From: Candidatus Mediterraneibacter quadrami
Lineage (GTDB): Bacteria; Bacillota; Clostridia; Lachnospirales; Lachnospiraceae
Direction: 5' to 3'
NCBI GenBank assembly: GCA_019120575.1
Contig: DWUU01000015.1
Coordinates: 1 to 64,000 of the forward strand
DNA: 64,000 nucleotides
Shown here: one piece after another, positions 21,793 through 30,926 of the stretch
Numbering within the stretch: the first letter of the stretch is position 1
Layout of the letters: every line of letters begins with the position of its first letter
Notes under the pieces: generated by a model
What the model was told of the DNA's origin: nothing
The model's database searches: none
The model's input: only the letters and a program-made list of their open reading frames with translations
Translations under genes and position numbers: made by a program

Positions 21793-22479
21793 TTATCCCT
21801 GGAAATAATAACCCACTCCCCACTTTGTATGTACATATTTCGGTTCACTCGGATTGAGTTCGATCTTCTCTCTCAGACGCCGGATATGCACATCCACGGT
21901 CCGGGCATCTCCCGGATAATCATATCCCCAGACAAGATTCAGCAGATTCTCCCTGCTGTATACTTTATTCGGGTTTGTGGCAAGAAGTTCCAGCACGTCA
22001 AACTCTTTGGCGGTCAGGTTGATCTCTCTGTCTCCGATGAACACGCGCCTGCTCTCACAGTCAATCTTCATATTCCCTTTAATAAGCATCGGACTTGCGG
22101 TCGTTTCTTTCCGTTTGGATGTCCGCCTCATAATCGCTTTGATCCTTGCCTTTACCTCAAGGATATTAAACGGTTTTGTAATGTAATCATCCGCACCGTA
22201 CTCAAGGCCGAGAATCTTGTCCATGTCCTCGCTCTTTGCCGTCAGCATCACGACCGGCATATCCGAAAACTCACGGATCTGCTGACACACCTCAAATCCG
22301 TCCAGTTTCGGCAGCATAACGTCGAGGAGAACCAGATCATATTCACATTTTCTGGCGCACTCAAGCGCTTCCTCCCCGTCATAGGCACAGTCTACTTCCA
22401 TGCCTTCCTGTTCCAGACTGAACCGGATCCCTTTCACGATCAGTTTTTCGTCATCTACAACCAATATTTTCTTGCTCAT
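21793..22479 (-). CDS. OmpR/PhoB-family response regulator
   Basis: DNA-binding response regulator of 228 residues. The receiver domain (1-118) has the acidic pair VVDDE (6-10), the phospho-Asp in LVLLDVMLP near 53, and the conserved Lys in ITKPF near 103. A winged-helix trans_reg_C domain fills about 130-228 (TAKEFDVLELLA, VDVHIRRLREKIE). ATG 22479 has an AGGGAG site. It resembles WalR/PhoP but the sequence alone does not separate them. Half-sites at about 11 bp spacing at its own operon promoter suggest autoregulation. Confidence 0.95.
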   Translation of the reverse strand: MSKKILVVDDEKLIVKGIRFSLEQEGMEVDCAYDGEEALECARKCEYDLVLLDVMLPKLDGFEVCQQIREFSDMPVVMLTAKSEDMDKILGLEYGADDYITKPFNILEVKARIKAIMRRTSKRKETTASPMLIKGNMKIDCESRRVFIGDREINLTAKEFDVLELLATNPNKVYSRENLLNLVWGYDYPGDARTVDVHIRRLREKIELNPSEPKYVHTKWGVGYYFQG

Positions 22480-22502
22480 ACTCCCTGCTCTCGACTCCTG
22501 TG

Positions 22503-23165
22503 TCATATTGTTATGTCATCTTTTATTTTCTCAAATACACCTTCTTTGATGCCGCTGATCTCCATCAATTCCTCCGTAGACTGAAATCCGCCGTTCTCCT
22601 CCCGGTAGCGCATAATGCTTTCCGCTTTTGCCTCGCCGATCCCTGTCAATGTCATCAGTTCCTCCGCAGAAGCTGTATTGATATTCACTTTTCGCGGCAC
22701 ATCCGCAGACGCGCCTTCCGCCCCCGGCACCATTCCCTGAGACGCCGCTTCCTCCAGTGTGGGAATATAGATCTGCCCTCCGTCCTCGGCCTCACGGGCC
22801 AGATTGACAGAATCCTCCGAAGCCTCCTCCGTCATGCCGCCGGCAAGCTCAACCGCCTCATACACGCGGGCGCCTTCTTCAAGTTCATAGATCCCCGGTT
22901 CACAGACCGCCCCGCATACATATACACAGATACGGGCTCTGTTTTTTGCCTCCGTTTCGCCTGCGCCGTCCTCTTTCAGGTCCGTCCCGTCACCGTCCGC
23001 AGCGCCGGATCCCGGATCCGCATCAGACGGTTCTTCCGCGGCGGCCATCTCGGTGAGCCCATGTTCCTCTGTCTCTGCCGCACAGCCCGCGGGAAATAAA
23101 AATGCTGTTATGATCAGCATTCCGACGAAATAGTTTTTCAGTTTCTCAAAAAATATACCCTGCAT
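22503..23165 (-). CDS. comEA: ComEA-like helix-hairpin-helix DNA-binding lipoprotein
   Basis: Predicted surface DNA receptor for transformation, 220 residues. The N-terminus has a signal/membrane segment ending at a Cys (FPAGCAAE, lipobox-like). An acidic linker (about 30-72) is followed by an SLBB domain (RICVYVCGAVCEPGIYEL near 76-93). Two helix-hairpin-helix motifs end the protein (VNINTASAEELMTLTGIG and STEELMEISGIKEG). This is the standard ComEA order. It is the first gene of the comEA-to-hemW string, and GGGAG precedes the ATG. Confidence 0.93.
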   Translation of the reverse strand: MQGIFFEKLKNYFVGMLIITAFLFPAGCAAETEEHGLTEMAAAEEPSDADPGSGAADGDGTDLKEDGAGETEAKNRARICVYVCGAVCEPGIYELEEGARVYEAVELAGGMTEEASEDSVNLAREAEDGGQIYIPTLEEAASQGMVPGAEGASADVPRKVNINTASAEELMTLTGIGEAKAESIMRYREENGGFQSTEELMEISGIKEGVFEKIKDDITI

Positions 23166-23219
23166 TTTCTCCCTGCTCTTTCTGCCGGAAGAAATACCCC
23201 TTAAATGCCGGATATGATT

Positions 23220-23301
23220 ATTGTAACGAATCTTTTCAGAAAATACAATAGATAATTAAATGTTTGTTAAGGATTTGACGTTATGTTACAGGTTTATTAC
23301 A
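23220..23301 (-). promoter_or_regulatory. comEA operon promoter with spaced WalR/PhoP-like half-sites
   Basis: Minus strand TTGTAT (23243-23248), 17 bp, TACAAT (23220-23225). Upstream lie two pairs of direct half-sites at 11-bp spacing: TTAACA/TTAATT (about 23255-23270) and TGTAAT-AAACC-TGTAAC (23285-23301). The second pair fits the published WalR consensus TGTWAH-N5-TGTWAH. Confidence 0.6.
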
Positions 23302-23320
23302 ATTTGATTTCTGCATTTCT

Positions 23321-23752
23321 TCATTCCCACTGAAATACCGCGATCCCGACAACCGCAATGATAAGCCCGGCAAGTTTTCTCAATGAAAACGGTTCCCGGT
23401 CCATCCCGAACATACCGAAAATCTGGATCAGATAAGACACGGCAATCTGCGCCACAACGATCAGCAGCGCCGACTGCGCCGGCCCCAGCGCTTCGATGCT
23501 TTTGATCACGGTCCAGGTGATGCCCGCACCGATCACGCCGCCCAGGAGCAGATACCGGGGCTCGACTTTTCCGATGGCGGCAATGCTGTCCCTGCCTGTA
23601 AAGAACCACACCGCCAGGCAGACAGCGAAGGCCGTGATCTGCACCCAGCCGCTGCTCACCCACACGCCTGTCGTTTTGGTTACCTGTGTGTTAAAAACCC
23701 CCTGAATGCTCATCAGTGCGCCGGATAAAAGCGCAATAAAAAAACCGGTCAT
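23321..23752 (-). CDS. YdcZ-family (DMT superfamily) membrane transporter
   Basis: Small integral membrane protein of 143 residues with five hydrophobic segments and the DUF606/YdcZ signature near the start (FFIALLSGALMSIQGVFNTQ, residues 4-23). Family members are drug/metabolite-type transporters of unknown substrate, often half-size pairs; only one copy is present here. GGGAGGG precedes the ATG. It lies between the comEA operon and argD, transcribed alone, with no evidence linking it to arginine. Confidence 0.85.
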   Translation of the reverse strand: MTGFFIALLSGALMSIQGVFNTQVTKTTGVWVSSGWVQITAFAVCLAVWFFTGRDSIAAIGKVEPRYLLLGGVIGAGITWTVIKSIEALGPAQSALLIVVAQIAVSYLIQIFGMFGMDREPFSLRKLAGLIIAVVGIAVFQWE

Positions 23753-23845
23753 AAGATTTCCCTCCCATACAGTTTATGTCTGCTGAACGGTTAGTATGTC
23801 CTGTAACCGGTTTTCTATGCATATATTGTCCTGTTTAAACCCGCT

Positions 23846-25030
23846 TTATGCGCCGAGCGCTTTCCTCAGCTTTCCGATCATTTTATCGATATGCTTCTCT
23901 TCCACGATCAGCGGCGGCACAAAACGAAGAACATTTCCCTCCGCCTGGATCACCAGCAGGCCGTCCTCCACGCAGCGGCGGTTGACTTCGGCAACCGGCG
24001 TTGCAAGCTCCAGCCCCTGCATCAGACCTTTTCCTTTCCGTTTTACCACACAGTCCAGTTCTTCAACAAGCTCATCCAGCTTCCGGGTAAGATACGGCGC
24101 CACTTCATTTACATGATCCACGATATGCTCCCGCTCGAAGATCCCGAGCACCGTTTTCACCGCCGTGCAGGCCAGCGGATTACCGCCGTAGGTCGCTCCG
24201 TGATCGCCAGGCCTTAAGGAATGCTCCGCCACTTTCTCCGTCATGGCAAACGCCCCTACCGGAATCCCGTTTCCGATGGCTTTTGCCATCGTCATAATGT
24301 CCGGTCTGGTGCCGAATCCCTGCCATGCGAACATGGCGCCCGTCCGGCCCATCCCGCACTGCACCTCGTCACAGATCATCAGGATATCATTCTCATCGCA
24401 GATCTTCCGAATCCCTTCCATGAACTCCTGTGTAGCCAGGTTGATCCCGCCCTCGCCCTGGAGCGGTTCCAGGATGATCGCGCAGGTTTTATCATTTACC
24501 AGTTCTTTTACACTGTCCAGGTCATTGAACCGCGCAAACTTCACACCTGGCACCAGCGGCTCAAAAGGCTCCCGGTACGGTGCATGTCCCGTCACAGATA
24601 CCGCGCCGAACGTCCGGCCGTGAAAGGAGTGTTCCATGGCGATAAACTCATATCTGCCCGTTCCTTTCGTACAGGCATAGCGTCTCGCGGATTTCAGCGC
24701 GCCCTCGATGGCCTCGCCGCCGCTGTTGGTAAAGAACACCCGGTCCATACCGCAGGCGCGGTTCAGTTCCCGTGCCGCCTCCCCGCAGCTTTCGTGATAG
24801 TAAAGATTCGACGTATGGTACAGTTTATCGATCTGCGCCTTCAGCGCCTCATTAAGTTCTCTGTTATTATAACCAAGGCCCGTCACCGCGAACCCGGCGG
24901 CAAAGTCCAGATACTCCTTTCCGCCCGCATCATAGAGATACATGCCTTCCCCATGGTCCAGGACCACCGGAAAACGGTTGTAGACATGGATCAGATTCTC
25001 CTCCGCCGCCTGTATTTTATTATTCACCAT
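23846..25030 (-). CDS. argD: Acetylornithine aminotransferase
   Basis: PLP-dependent transaminase forming N-acetylornithine from N-acetylglutamate semialdehyde and glutamate. The 394 residues contain the [14 protein letters not shown] cofactor segment (near 97-110), [12 protein letters not shown] (near 216-227), and the Schiff-base Lys in [15 protein letters not shown] (near 242-256). I chose ATG 25030, which has AGCAGG upstream and overlaps the argB stop by 11 bp; a GTG at 25051 is an alternative. Last gene of argC-GNAT-argJ-argB-argD. Confidence 0.96.
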   Translation of the reverse strand: MVNNKIQAAEENLIHVYNRFPVVLDHGEGMYLYDAGGKEYLDFAAGFAVTGLGYNNRELNEALKAQIDKLYHTSNLYYHESCGEAARELNRACGMDRVFFTNSGGEAIEGALKSARRYACTKGTGRYEFIAMEHSFHGRTFGAVSVTGHAPYREPFEPLVPGVKFARFNDLDSVKELVNDKTCAIILEPLQGEGGINLATQEFMEGIRKICDENDILMICDEVQCGMGRTGAMFAWQGFGTRPDIMTMAKAIGNGIPVGAFAMTEKVAEHSLRPGDHGATYGGNPLACTAVKTVLGIFEREHIVDHVNEVAPYLTRKLDELVEELDCVVKRKGKGLMQGLELATPVAEVNRRCVEDGLLVIQAEGNVLRFVPPLIVEEKHIDKMIGKLRKALGA

Positions 25031-25919
25031 GATAATACCTGCTTTCTTCACTGTTTAAAATGGCTGTGCCGATTCCTTTGTTCGTAAAGATCTCAAGGAG
25101 CAGACAATGGGGGATCCGCCCGTCCAGGATATGCACCCTGGAAACCCCCGCCTCAATGGCGTCAATGCAGTTCTGAATCTTCGGCAGCATGCCGCCGCCG
25201 ATATAGCCGCTGTCCATCAGTTTCCGCGCATCGTCCACATGAAGCTCTGAGATCAGCGTGGACGGATCGTCCGGATCCTTGTAAACCCCCTCGATATCTG
25301 TCAGGAACGCCAGCTTCTCCGCCTTAACCGCCTTTGCAATGGCGCACGCCGCGTCGTCCGCATTGATATTGTATGTATGGAAATCATCATCCAGTCCAAC
25401 CGGGCAGACGATCGGGAGAAAGTCCTTCTCCAGAAGATCGTAGAGGATCTGACCGTTCACCTCTTTTACATCTCCGACATAACCGATGTCCTCGCCGTTT
25501 GAATACTTTTTGTCCACCTTCATCAGCGCGCCGTCCTTGCCGCTGATGCCGATGGCACGTACGCCCAGACTTTCCACCAGCTGGACCAGACTCTTATTCA
25601 CACGGCCGAGCACCATCTCCGCCACTTCCATCGTATCTTCGTCCGTCACGCGCAGACCGTTGACAAACTTCGGCTCCATGCCGACTTTTCCGACCCACTT
25701 GCTGATCTCCTTGCCGCCGCCGTGGACAATAATCGGCTTGAATCCGACCAGCTTCAGGAGGGTCACGTCCTCAATCACCCGCTTCTTCAGTTCCTCATCA
25801 ACCATGGCGCTTCCGCCGTATTTCACAACGATGATCTTACGGTTAAAGCGCTGGATATAGGGCAGGGCTTCAATAAGCACCTGCGCCTTTTCAAGATATT
25901 GCTGCATATTACTGTTCAT
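25020..25919 (-). CDS. argB: Acetylglutamate kinase
   Basis: Phosphorylates N-acetylglutamate, second step of arginine synthesis. The 299 residues have the amino-acid kinase fold: [11 protein letters not shown] near 29-39, [11 protein letters not shown] near 64-74, and [11 protein letters not shown] near 206-216. The N-terminal extension of about 25 residues ([19 protein letters not shown]) is typical of hexameric, arginine-inhibited NAGK, so feedback inhibition is likely. AAGGAGG precedes the ATG. A 104-bp gap holding a palindromic repeat separates it from argJ. Confidence 0.97.
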   Translation of the reverse strand: MNSNMQQYLEKAQVLIEALPYIQRFNRKIIVVKYGGSAMVDEELKKRVIEDVTLLKLVGFKPIIVHGGGKEISKWVGKVGMEPKFVNGLRVTDEDTMEVAEMVLGRVNKSLVQLVESLGVRAIGISGKDGALMKVDKKYSNGEDIGYVGDVKEVNGQILYDLLEKDFLPIVCPVGLDDDFHTYNINADDAACAIAKAVKAEKLAFLTDIEGVYKDPDDPSTLISELHVDDARKLMDSGYIGGGMLPKIQNCIDAIEAGVSRVHILDGRIPHCLLLEIFTNKGIGTAILNSEESRYYHGE

Positions 25920-25930
25920 ACTTAACCTCC

Positions 25931-26016
25931 TTCAATTGGGGACGTAGTAAAATTCAATTTTACTACGTCCCCAATTGAATTTTACGGTGTCCCAAATTGG
26001 ATTTTACCCTGTCCCT
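25931..26016. repeat. GGGACGTAG palindromic element, copy A (between argJ and argB)
   Basis: A 49-bp perfect palindrome (25931-25979, centre 25955) with core GGGGACGTAGTAAAATT. It is followed by two degenerate ~22-bp direct half-units ending GGTGTCCC (near 25992) and CCTGTCCC (near 26015). Its inverted counterpart is copy B at 27765-27843. Confidence 0.9.
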
Positions 26017-26023
26017 GTTTAGA

Positions 26024-27247
26024 TCAACTACGATAATCTGCATTGATATTGATGTATTCATGCGTCAGATCGCATCCCCACGCAGTTGCCTCAATATCAC
26101 CTTCTTTTATATCAGCCGTTACAGTCACTTCTGCCTGTGATAATATTTCCGTCGCTTTTTCTTCGCTGTAAGTAAGGGCAACCCCGTTTTCTATAAGCTG
26201 AATTTTCCCGGCGACGCTCTCAAAATACAAATCAACTTTCTCCGGATCGAATTTTGCGCCGGAGTAGCCCATTGCACAGAGGATCCTGCCCCAGTTGGCA
26301 TCATGTCCGGCGATGGCTGCCTTTGTCAGATTGGAACAGACAATTGATTTCGCCAGTGCTTTCGCCTGTTCTTTTGTGTCCGCGTTAATAATCTTTGCTT
26401 CAAAAAGCGCGGTTGCACCCTCGCCGTCCCCGGCCATTTTCTTTGCCAGTGTCTCGTTTACATAATGAAGCGCCTGTTTGAAAGCTTCATATTCCCATGT
26501 TCCGTATGTGATCTTTTCATTTCCCGCCGCGCCGTTCGCCAGCAGCAGTACCGTGTCGTTCGTGGACGTGTCTCCATCCACGGAGATCATATTATATGTA
26601 TCCTGCACATCTTCGCTCAGCGCCGCCTGGAGGGCTTTTCTGGAAATCTTTGCGTCCGTTGTGATAAATGCCAGCATGGTGCACATATTCGGATGGATCA
26701 TGCCTGAGCCTTTCGCCATGCCGCCGATCGTTATGATCGTATCACCGATCTCAACCGTGACCGCCGCTTCTTTTTTGCGCGTGTCCGTCGTCATGATGGC
26801 CAAAGCCGCCTGTGTTCCCGCCTCAGTTCCGGCTTTTTTTGACAATGCAAGCTCACGAATCCCGGCTTTTACGCGATCCATTGGAAGCTGCATCCCAATC
26901 ACTCCTGTAGATCCGACAAGGACACTTTTTTCATTCACACCCAGTGCTTTCGCCGCTTCTTTTGCCGTTTCGGCACAGTAGTTCATCCCTTCCTCGCCGG
27001 TACATGCATTTGCAATTCCGGAGTTCACAACGACCGCCTGGGATTTCAGACCACTCTCAACAATCGCCCGGTCCCATTTTACCGGTGCCGCTTTTACCAG
27101 GTTCGTGGTAAATGTTCCGGCCACTTTACACGGTTTTTCACTGTAAATAAGCGCCATGTCCGTACGGTCCTGATACTTGATCCCGGCCGCCACAGCCGCC
27201 GCCTCAAATCCTTTCGCCGCTGTTACGCCGCCTTCAATAATCTGCAT
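26024..27247 (-). CDS. argJ: Glutamate N-acetyltransferase / amino-acid acetyltransferase ArgJ
   Basis: Transfers the acetyl group from N-acetylornithine to glutamate and, in bifunctional forms, also uses acetyl-CoA. The 407-residue precursor is cut into two chains before a conserved Thr. Here the site is in KGSGMIHPNM-C-TMLAF (about 176-191), so the residue before the nucleophile Thr is Cys rather than the more usual Ala. It lies between the GNAT gene and argB. With ArgJ present the acetyl group is recycled and a separate argE is not needed. Confidence 0.97.
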   Translation of the reverse strand: MQIIEGGVTAAKGFEAAAVAAGIKYQDRTDMALIYSEKPCKVAGTFTTNLVKAAPVKWDRAIVESGLKSQAVVVNSGIANACTGEEGMNYCAETAKEAAKALGVNEKSVLVGSTGVIGMQLPMDRVKAGIRELALSKKAGTEAGTQAALAIMTTDTRKKEAAVTVEIGDTIITIGGMAKGSGMIHPNMCTMLAFITTDAKISRKALQAALSEDVQDTYNMISVDGDTSTNDTVLLLANGAAGNEKITYGTWEYEAFKQALHYVNETLAKKMAGDGEGATALFEAKIINADTKEQAKALAKSIVCSNLTKAAIAGHDANWGRILCAMGYSGAKFDPEKVDLYFESVAGKIQLIENGVALTYSEEKATEILSQAEVTVTADIKEGDIEATAWGCDLTHEYININADYRS

Positions 27248-27290
27248 GGATATCCCCCGCTTTCTTTCATTCTAAACTGTAAATGTGTTT

Positions 27291-27737
27291 TCACTGCCCA
27301 TTAAACGCAGTAATATTCGCTTCATTTAATGTAAAATCATAATAATTAAGGTCCAGACGTTCCGTCCAGCCGATCGTATTCCAGAACGCATTTCCTATAT
27401 CATTTTTTGTAAATGCGATCAGCGAAACCTTATTGATCTTCTCCGCCTGGAGCGCTTTCATCGCATGAACAACCATCGCCCGTCCGATCCCGTGACGCCG
27501 GTACGCTTCATCCACACACACATGATAGAGACAGCCCCTCCGCCCGTCATGTCCGCACAGAATACTGCCCACGATCTTTTCGTCTTTGACCGCAACCACA
27601 CTGGTCGTCGGATTCCGCTTCAGAAAACGTTCCACTCCCTCCCGGGAATCATCGATGCTGCGAATTCCAAACCCGCGGATCTTCTTCCACAAAGCATATA
27701 CTTCATCATAATCATCTATTGTCATCGTGCGTATCAT
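27291..27737 (-). CDS. GNAT-family N-acetyltransferase inside the arginine operon
   Basis: Acetyl-CoA-dependent N-acetyltransferase, 148 residues, a single GNAT domain with the pyrophosphate-binding motif RRHGIGRAMV (near 80-89). It resembles the small RimI/YpeA-type GNAT proteins. It is co-directional with argC (105 bp upstream) and argJ (43 bp downstream), so a role as a short N-acetylglutamate synthase priming the pathway is an attractive inference. A generic acetyltransferase carried along is equally possible. The ribosome binding site is weak. Confidence 0.8.
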   Translation of the reverse strand: MIRTMTIDDYDEVYALWKKIRGFGIRSIDDSREGVERFLKRNPTTSVVAVKDEKIVGSILCGHDGRRGCLYHVCVDEAYRRHGIGRAMVVHAMKALQAEKINKVSLIAFTKNDIGNAFWNTIGWTERLDLNYYDFTLNEANITAFNGQ

Positions 27738-27764
27738 CGCCGTCTTCTCTGCCTTTCATTCATT

Positions 27765-27843
27765 TTGGGACACCCCATTTTTCAATTTGGGACACCGCAA
27801 ATCTCAATCCGGGACGTAGTCAAATTGAATTTTACTACGTCCC
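27765..27843. repeat. GGGACGTAG palindromic element, copy B (between argC and the GNAT gene)
   Basis: Two degenerate half-units beginning GGGACACC (near 27767 and 27789) precede a 33-bp palindrome (27811-27843) with core GGGACGTAGT and one mismatch pair. The order is the mirror image of copy A. The last bases form part of the argC stop region, which it overlaps. Confidence 0.9.
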
Positions 27844-28883
27844 TAAGGGAACATCGGCACCAGTTCAAGGCCTTTGCTCTCTTCCAGTCCGAACATCAGG
27901 TTCATGTTCTGAACCGCCTGTCCCGCCGCCCCCTTGACCAGATTGTCGATGGCGCCCATCATGATGATCCTGCCGGTCCGGGGATCGATCTTAAATCCAA
28001 TATCCACGTAATTGCTTCCCTCGACCCATTTTGTCTCCGGGCAAACGTCTCTGTCGAGAACGCGCACGAATTTTTCTTCTGCATAATATTTGTCATAAAC
28101 TGCTTTTACTTCTTCCCAGCTCACATCTTTCGTGAGTTTTGCATATTCTGTGGCCAGGATGCCGCGGTTCATGGGTACGAGATGGGGTGTGAAATTCAGT
28201 ACGACCTTTTCCCCCGCCGCATAGCCCAACTGTTCTTCTATCTCCGGTGTATGCCGGTGCGTGGCAACACCGTATGCCTTGATGTTTTCGTTCACCTCGC
28301 AGAAAAGGTTTGGCAGTTTTGCTCCTCTTCCGGCGCCGGACGTCCCGGACTTGGCATCAATGATCAGGGTGCTCATATCGATCAGCCCCTCTTTTGCCAG
28401 CGGATAAGCCGTCAGGATGGAGCATGTAGTATAGCAGCCCGGATTTGCGACCAGGCGTGCTTTCTTCACGTCTTCACGGTTGATCTCGCACAGGCCGTAG
28501 ACCGCCTCCTCTATATACTGCGGGGCTTTATGTTCGATCTTGTACCATGCTTCATAAACATTCACATCTTTAAGCCGGAAATCCGCGCTCAGGTCTATGA
28601 TCTTTGTCTTTGACAGGATCTCTTCGTTTACAAGAGACGCGCACAGGCCCTGCGGGGTGGCCGTAAAGATCACGTCGACCTGGGACGCCAGCTCTTCCAT
28701 GTTGTCATCCATGCAGGCCGCGTCCACGATCTGAAACATGTTTCTGTATACATCCGCATATTTCTGATCCACGTAGCTGCGCGATCCGTACCACCTGATC
28801 TGTGCATCTTTATGCCCTGTCAATATTCTTACGAGCTCGCCGCCCGCATAGCCGGTGGCTCCGATTATCCCTACTCTGATCAT
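27843..28883 (-). CDS. argC: N-acetyl-gamma-glutamyl-phosphate reductase
   Basis: NADPH-dependent reduction of N-acetylglutamyl phosphate to the semialdehyde, third step of arginine synthesis. The 346 residues begin with the Rossmann motif GIIGATGYAGGEL (6-18). The catalytic Cys lies in VANPGCYTT (near 146-154) and the substrate His region in HRHTPEIEEQL. GAAAGGAC precedes the ATG. First gene of the arginine operon, behind an ARG-box-like promoter. Confidence 0.98.
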   Translation of the reverse strand: MIRVGIIGATGYAGGELVRILTGHKDAQIRWYGSRSYVDQKYADVYRNMFQIVDAACMDDNMEELASQVDVIFTATPQGLCASLVNEEILSKTKIIDLSADFRLKDVNVYEAWYKIEHKAPQYIEEAVYGLCEINREDVKKARLVANPGCYTTCSILTAYPLAKEGLIDMSTLIIDAKSGTSGAGRGAKLPNLFCEVNENIKAYGVATHRHTPEIEEQLGYAAGEKVVLNFTPHLVPMNRGILATEYAKLTKDVSWEEVKAVYDKYYAEEKFVRVLDRDVCPETKWVEGSNYVDIGFKIDPRTGRIIMMGAIDNLVKGAAGQAVQNMNLMFGLEESKGLELVPMFP

Positions 28884-29000
28884 TCTTTCTGTCCTTTCAT
28901 AATCTTATCTGTCATACAGGTTTTTATCATATACCCGGATGCCCCGGAAGTAAAGCGTTTCCATGAAATCCGACTGTATAAAAATAAAAGCGCTTGCATA

Positions 29001-29029
29001 ATAATACATCTTTTCTGCATATTATGCAA
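29001..29029 (-). promoter_or_regulatory. argC operon promoter with ARG-box-like palindromes
   Basis: Minus strand TTGCAT (29024-29029), 17 bp, TATTAT (29001-29006). The -35 sits in TTGCATAATATGCA and the -10 adjoins TATTATTATGCAA, both resembling ArgR operator halves. The argG promoter has the same TTGCATAAT at its -35. Confidence 0.7.
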
Positions 29030-29090
29030 GTGCTAATTCATTTTATCTTTTACTTTTCCGCTTATCCGGAGATCCGCTGCACGGAAACGA

Positions 29091-30341
29091 TTACTTCCTC
29101 ACCTGTCCGTTTCCGAAAATAATATACTTCGTCGTTGTCAGCGCCTCAAGCCCCATCGGCCCTCTTGCGTGAAGCTTCTGTGTACTGATTCCGATCTCCG
29201 CGCCGAATCCGAACTCAAATCCGTCCGTAAATCTGGTGGACGCGTTCACATACACCGCCGCCGCATCGATCTCGTCCTGGAATTTCAGCGCATTGTCATA
29301 ATCTTTTGTAATAATCGATTCTGAGTGGCCGGTATTGTATTTATTAATATGCGCGATCGCCTCGTCTATAGAATCCACCGTCTTCACCGAAATAATGGCA
29401 TCCAGGTATTCTGTCCCCCAGTCTTCCTCCGATGCAGGGATAATATAATCCGAAACCGCATGCGCGCGCTCATCTCCCCGGATCTCAACGCCGTGGTTCT
29501 TCAGTTTCTGCACGATCGGAGGAAGTGCTTCATCCAGAATCCCGCTGTGGATCACAAGCGACTCACATGCATTGCACACGCCCATGCGCTGTGTCTTGGC
29601 ATTCTCAATGATATCCGCAGCCATCCGCACATCCGCCGTCTCATCCACATAAATATGGCAGTTTCCGGTTCCCGTCTCGATCACCGGAACCGTACTGTTC
29701 TCCACTACATTTGCGATCAGCCCCGCCCCGCCTCTCGGGATCAGGACGTCGATGCCGCCATGCATCTTCATCATCTCGGAGACTACCGCACGGCTTGTAT
29801 CCTCGACGAGCACGATCAGATCCTGGCAGAGGCGTTCTTTCCGAAGGCCCGCTTTGATCACATGTACAATCGCCTGATTGGAATGGATCGCGTCACTTCC
29901 GCCGCGCAGGATCGCTGCATTGCCGGTCTTAAAGCAGAGTCCGAACGCATCCGCCGTCACATTGGGCCTGGACTCGTAAATGATGCCTACAACGCCCAGC
30001 GGCACCCGCTTCTGACCGACTCTCAGCCCGTTCGGCCGTACCTTCATATAGAGCACCTCGCCCACCGGATCATCCAGCGCCGCGATCTGCCGGAGACCTT
30101 CCGCCATATCGGCGATGCGCTTTTCCGAAAGAGCCAGCCGGTCGATCAGAGACTGTTTGGTTCCTTTCTCTCTCGCCGCTTCCAGATCCTTTTCATTTTC
30201 CTCAAGAATCATGTCCTGCTGTGCAATCAGTTCCTCCGCCACAGAGAGAAGTCCTCTGTTCTTATCTTCCGTACCAAGCTTTGCCGCTTCCGCCGAAGCA
30301 TCCTTTGCGCGTCTTGTCAGCATTTCCATATATGTTTCCAT
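29091..30341 (-). CDS. proA: Glutamate-5-semialdehyde dehydrogenase (gamma-glutamyl phosphate reductase)
   Basis: NADPH-dependent second step of proline synthesis. The 416 residues show the aldehyde-dehydrogenase-like fold, the [13 protein letters not shown] segment (near 105-117), the catalytic Cys in VCNACESLV (near 257-265), and the C-terminal [12 protein letters not shown]. Its partner proB is 30 kb away at 60001, on the other strand. It is the last of four close co-directional genes (cysteine hydrolase, alcohol dehydrogenase, nitroreductase, proA), 23 bp after the nitroreductase gene. Confidence 0.97.
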   Translation of the reverse strand: METYMEMLTRRAKDASAEAAKLGTEDKNRGLLSVAEELIAQQDMILEENEKDLEAAREKGTKQSLIDRLALSEKRIADMAEGLRQIAALDDPVGEVLYMKVRPNGLRVGQKRVPLGVVGIIYESRPNVTADAFGLCFKTGNAAILRGGSDAIHSNQAIVHVIKAGLRKERLCQDLIVLVEDTSRAVVSEMMKMHGGIDVLIPRGGAGLIANVVENSTVPVIETGTGNCHIYVDETADVRMAADIIENAKTQRMGVCNACESLVIHSGILDEALPPIVQKLKNHGVEIRGDERAHAVSDYIIPASEEDWGTEYLDAIISVKTVDSIDEAIAHINKYNTGHSESIITKDYDNALKFQDEIDAAAVYVNASTRFTDGFEFGFGAEIGISTQKLHARGPMGLEALTTTKYIIFGNGQVRK

Positions 30342-30364
30342 GCGATGCGTTCTCCTTTCCCGCT

Positions 30365-30889
30365 TTACTTTGCTATGACAATGTAGTCCTCTTTTCTCGG
30401 TTTTGCCTTCGGGGTCGCCTCACCCGCCGGATAGCCGAGGATGCAGTGGCCCACTCCGATGTAATCGCCCTCTACGCCCCACTTTTTAAGCAGGGCCTTC
30501 CCTTCTTCCGAATCAAAGACTTCCCTTGCCCGGTGGATCCAGCAGGATCCCACGCCGAGAGCATGAGCCGCATTCATGAGATTCCCCATTACAAGCGAGC
30601 CGTCCTCCACACAGGTGGGACGCTCCCTGTCCGCCAGCACGACCAGCACGGTGGGGGCTCCGTAGAACGGATCGCTCCCGCTTCCCATATATTTATCATT
30701 CAGTTCAGACAGGTAATCTCTTGTCTCCTTATCCTGTACAACGATAATCTTCGGAGACTGCATCCCCATCCCTGTGGGCGCGTAAGTCCCGGCTTCAAGG
30801 ATCTTCTGCAGATCGTCATCCCTGATCTGATCCGGCTTGTAGGCCCGGATGCTCCTTCGCTCTTTTAAATCTTTCAATGTCGACTCCAT
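30365..30889 (-). CDS. Nitroreductase-family flavoprotein
   Basis: Predicted FMN-dependent NAD(P)H oxidoreductase of 174 residues. The N-terminal [15 protein letters not shown] (about 8-22) is the FMN phosphate-binding start of the family, and the C-terminal GHCILGYP segment is also typical. The physiological substrate is unknown. The ATG at 30889 follows AAGGAGGAGA; upstream in-frame codons overlap the alcohol dehydrogenase gene and were rejected. It sits in a presumed redox operon with the alcohol dehydrogenase, 37 bp downstream of it. Confidence 0.93.
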   Translation of the reverse strand: MESTLKDLKERRSIRAYKPDQIRDDDLQKILEAGTYAPTGMGMQSPKIIVVQDKETRDYLSELNDKYMGSGSDPFYGAPTVLVVLADRERPTCVEDGSLVMGNLMNAAHALGVGSCWIHRAREVFDSEEGKALLKKWGVEGDYIGVGHCILGYPAGEATPKAKPRKEDYIVIAK

Positions 30890-30926
30890 TGTTGTCTCCT
30901 CCTTACATTCATGCGTTTTGTATCTG

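Noticed and set aside
23286..23663. Alternative 125-codon frame overlapping the YdcZ gene
   Set aside because: It is out of frame with a recognisable membrane protein family, and its translation is basic and unstructured.
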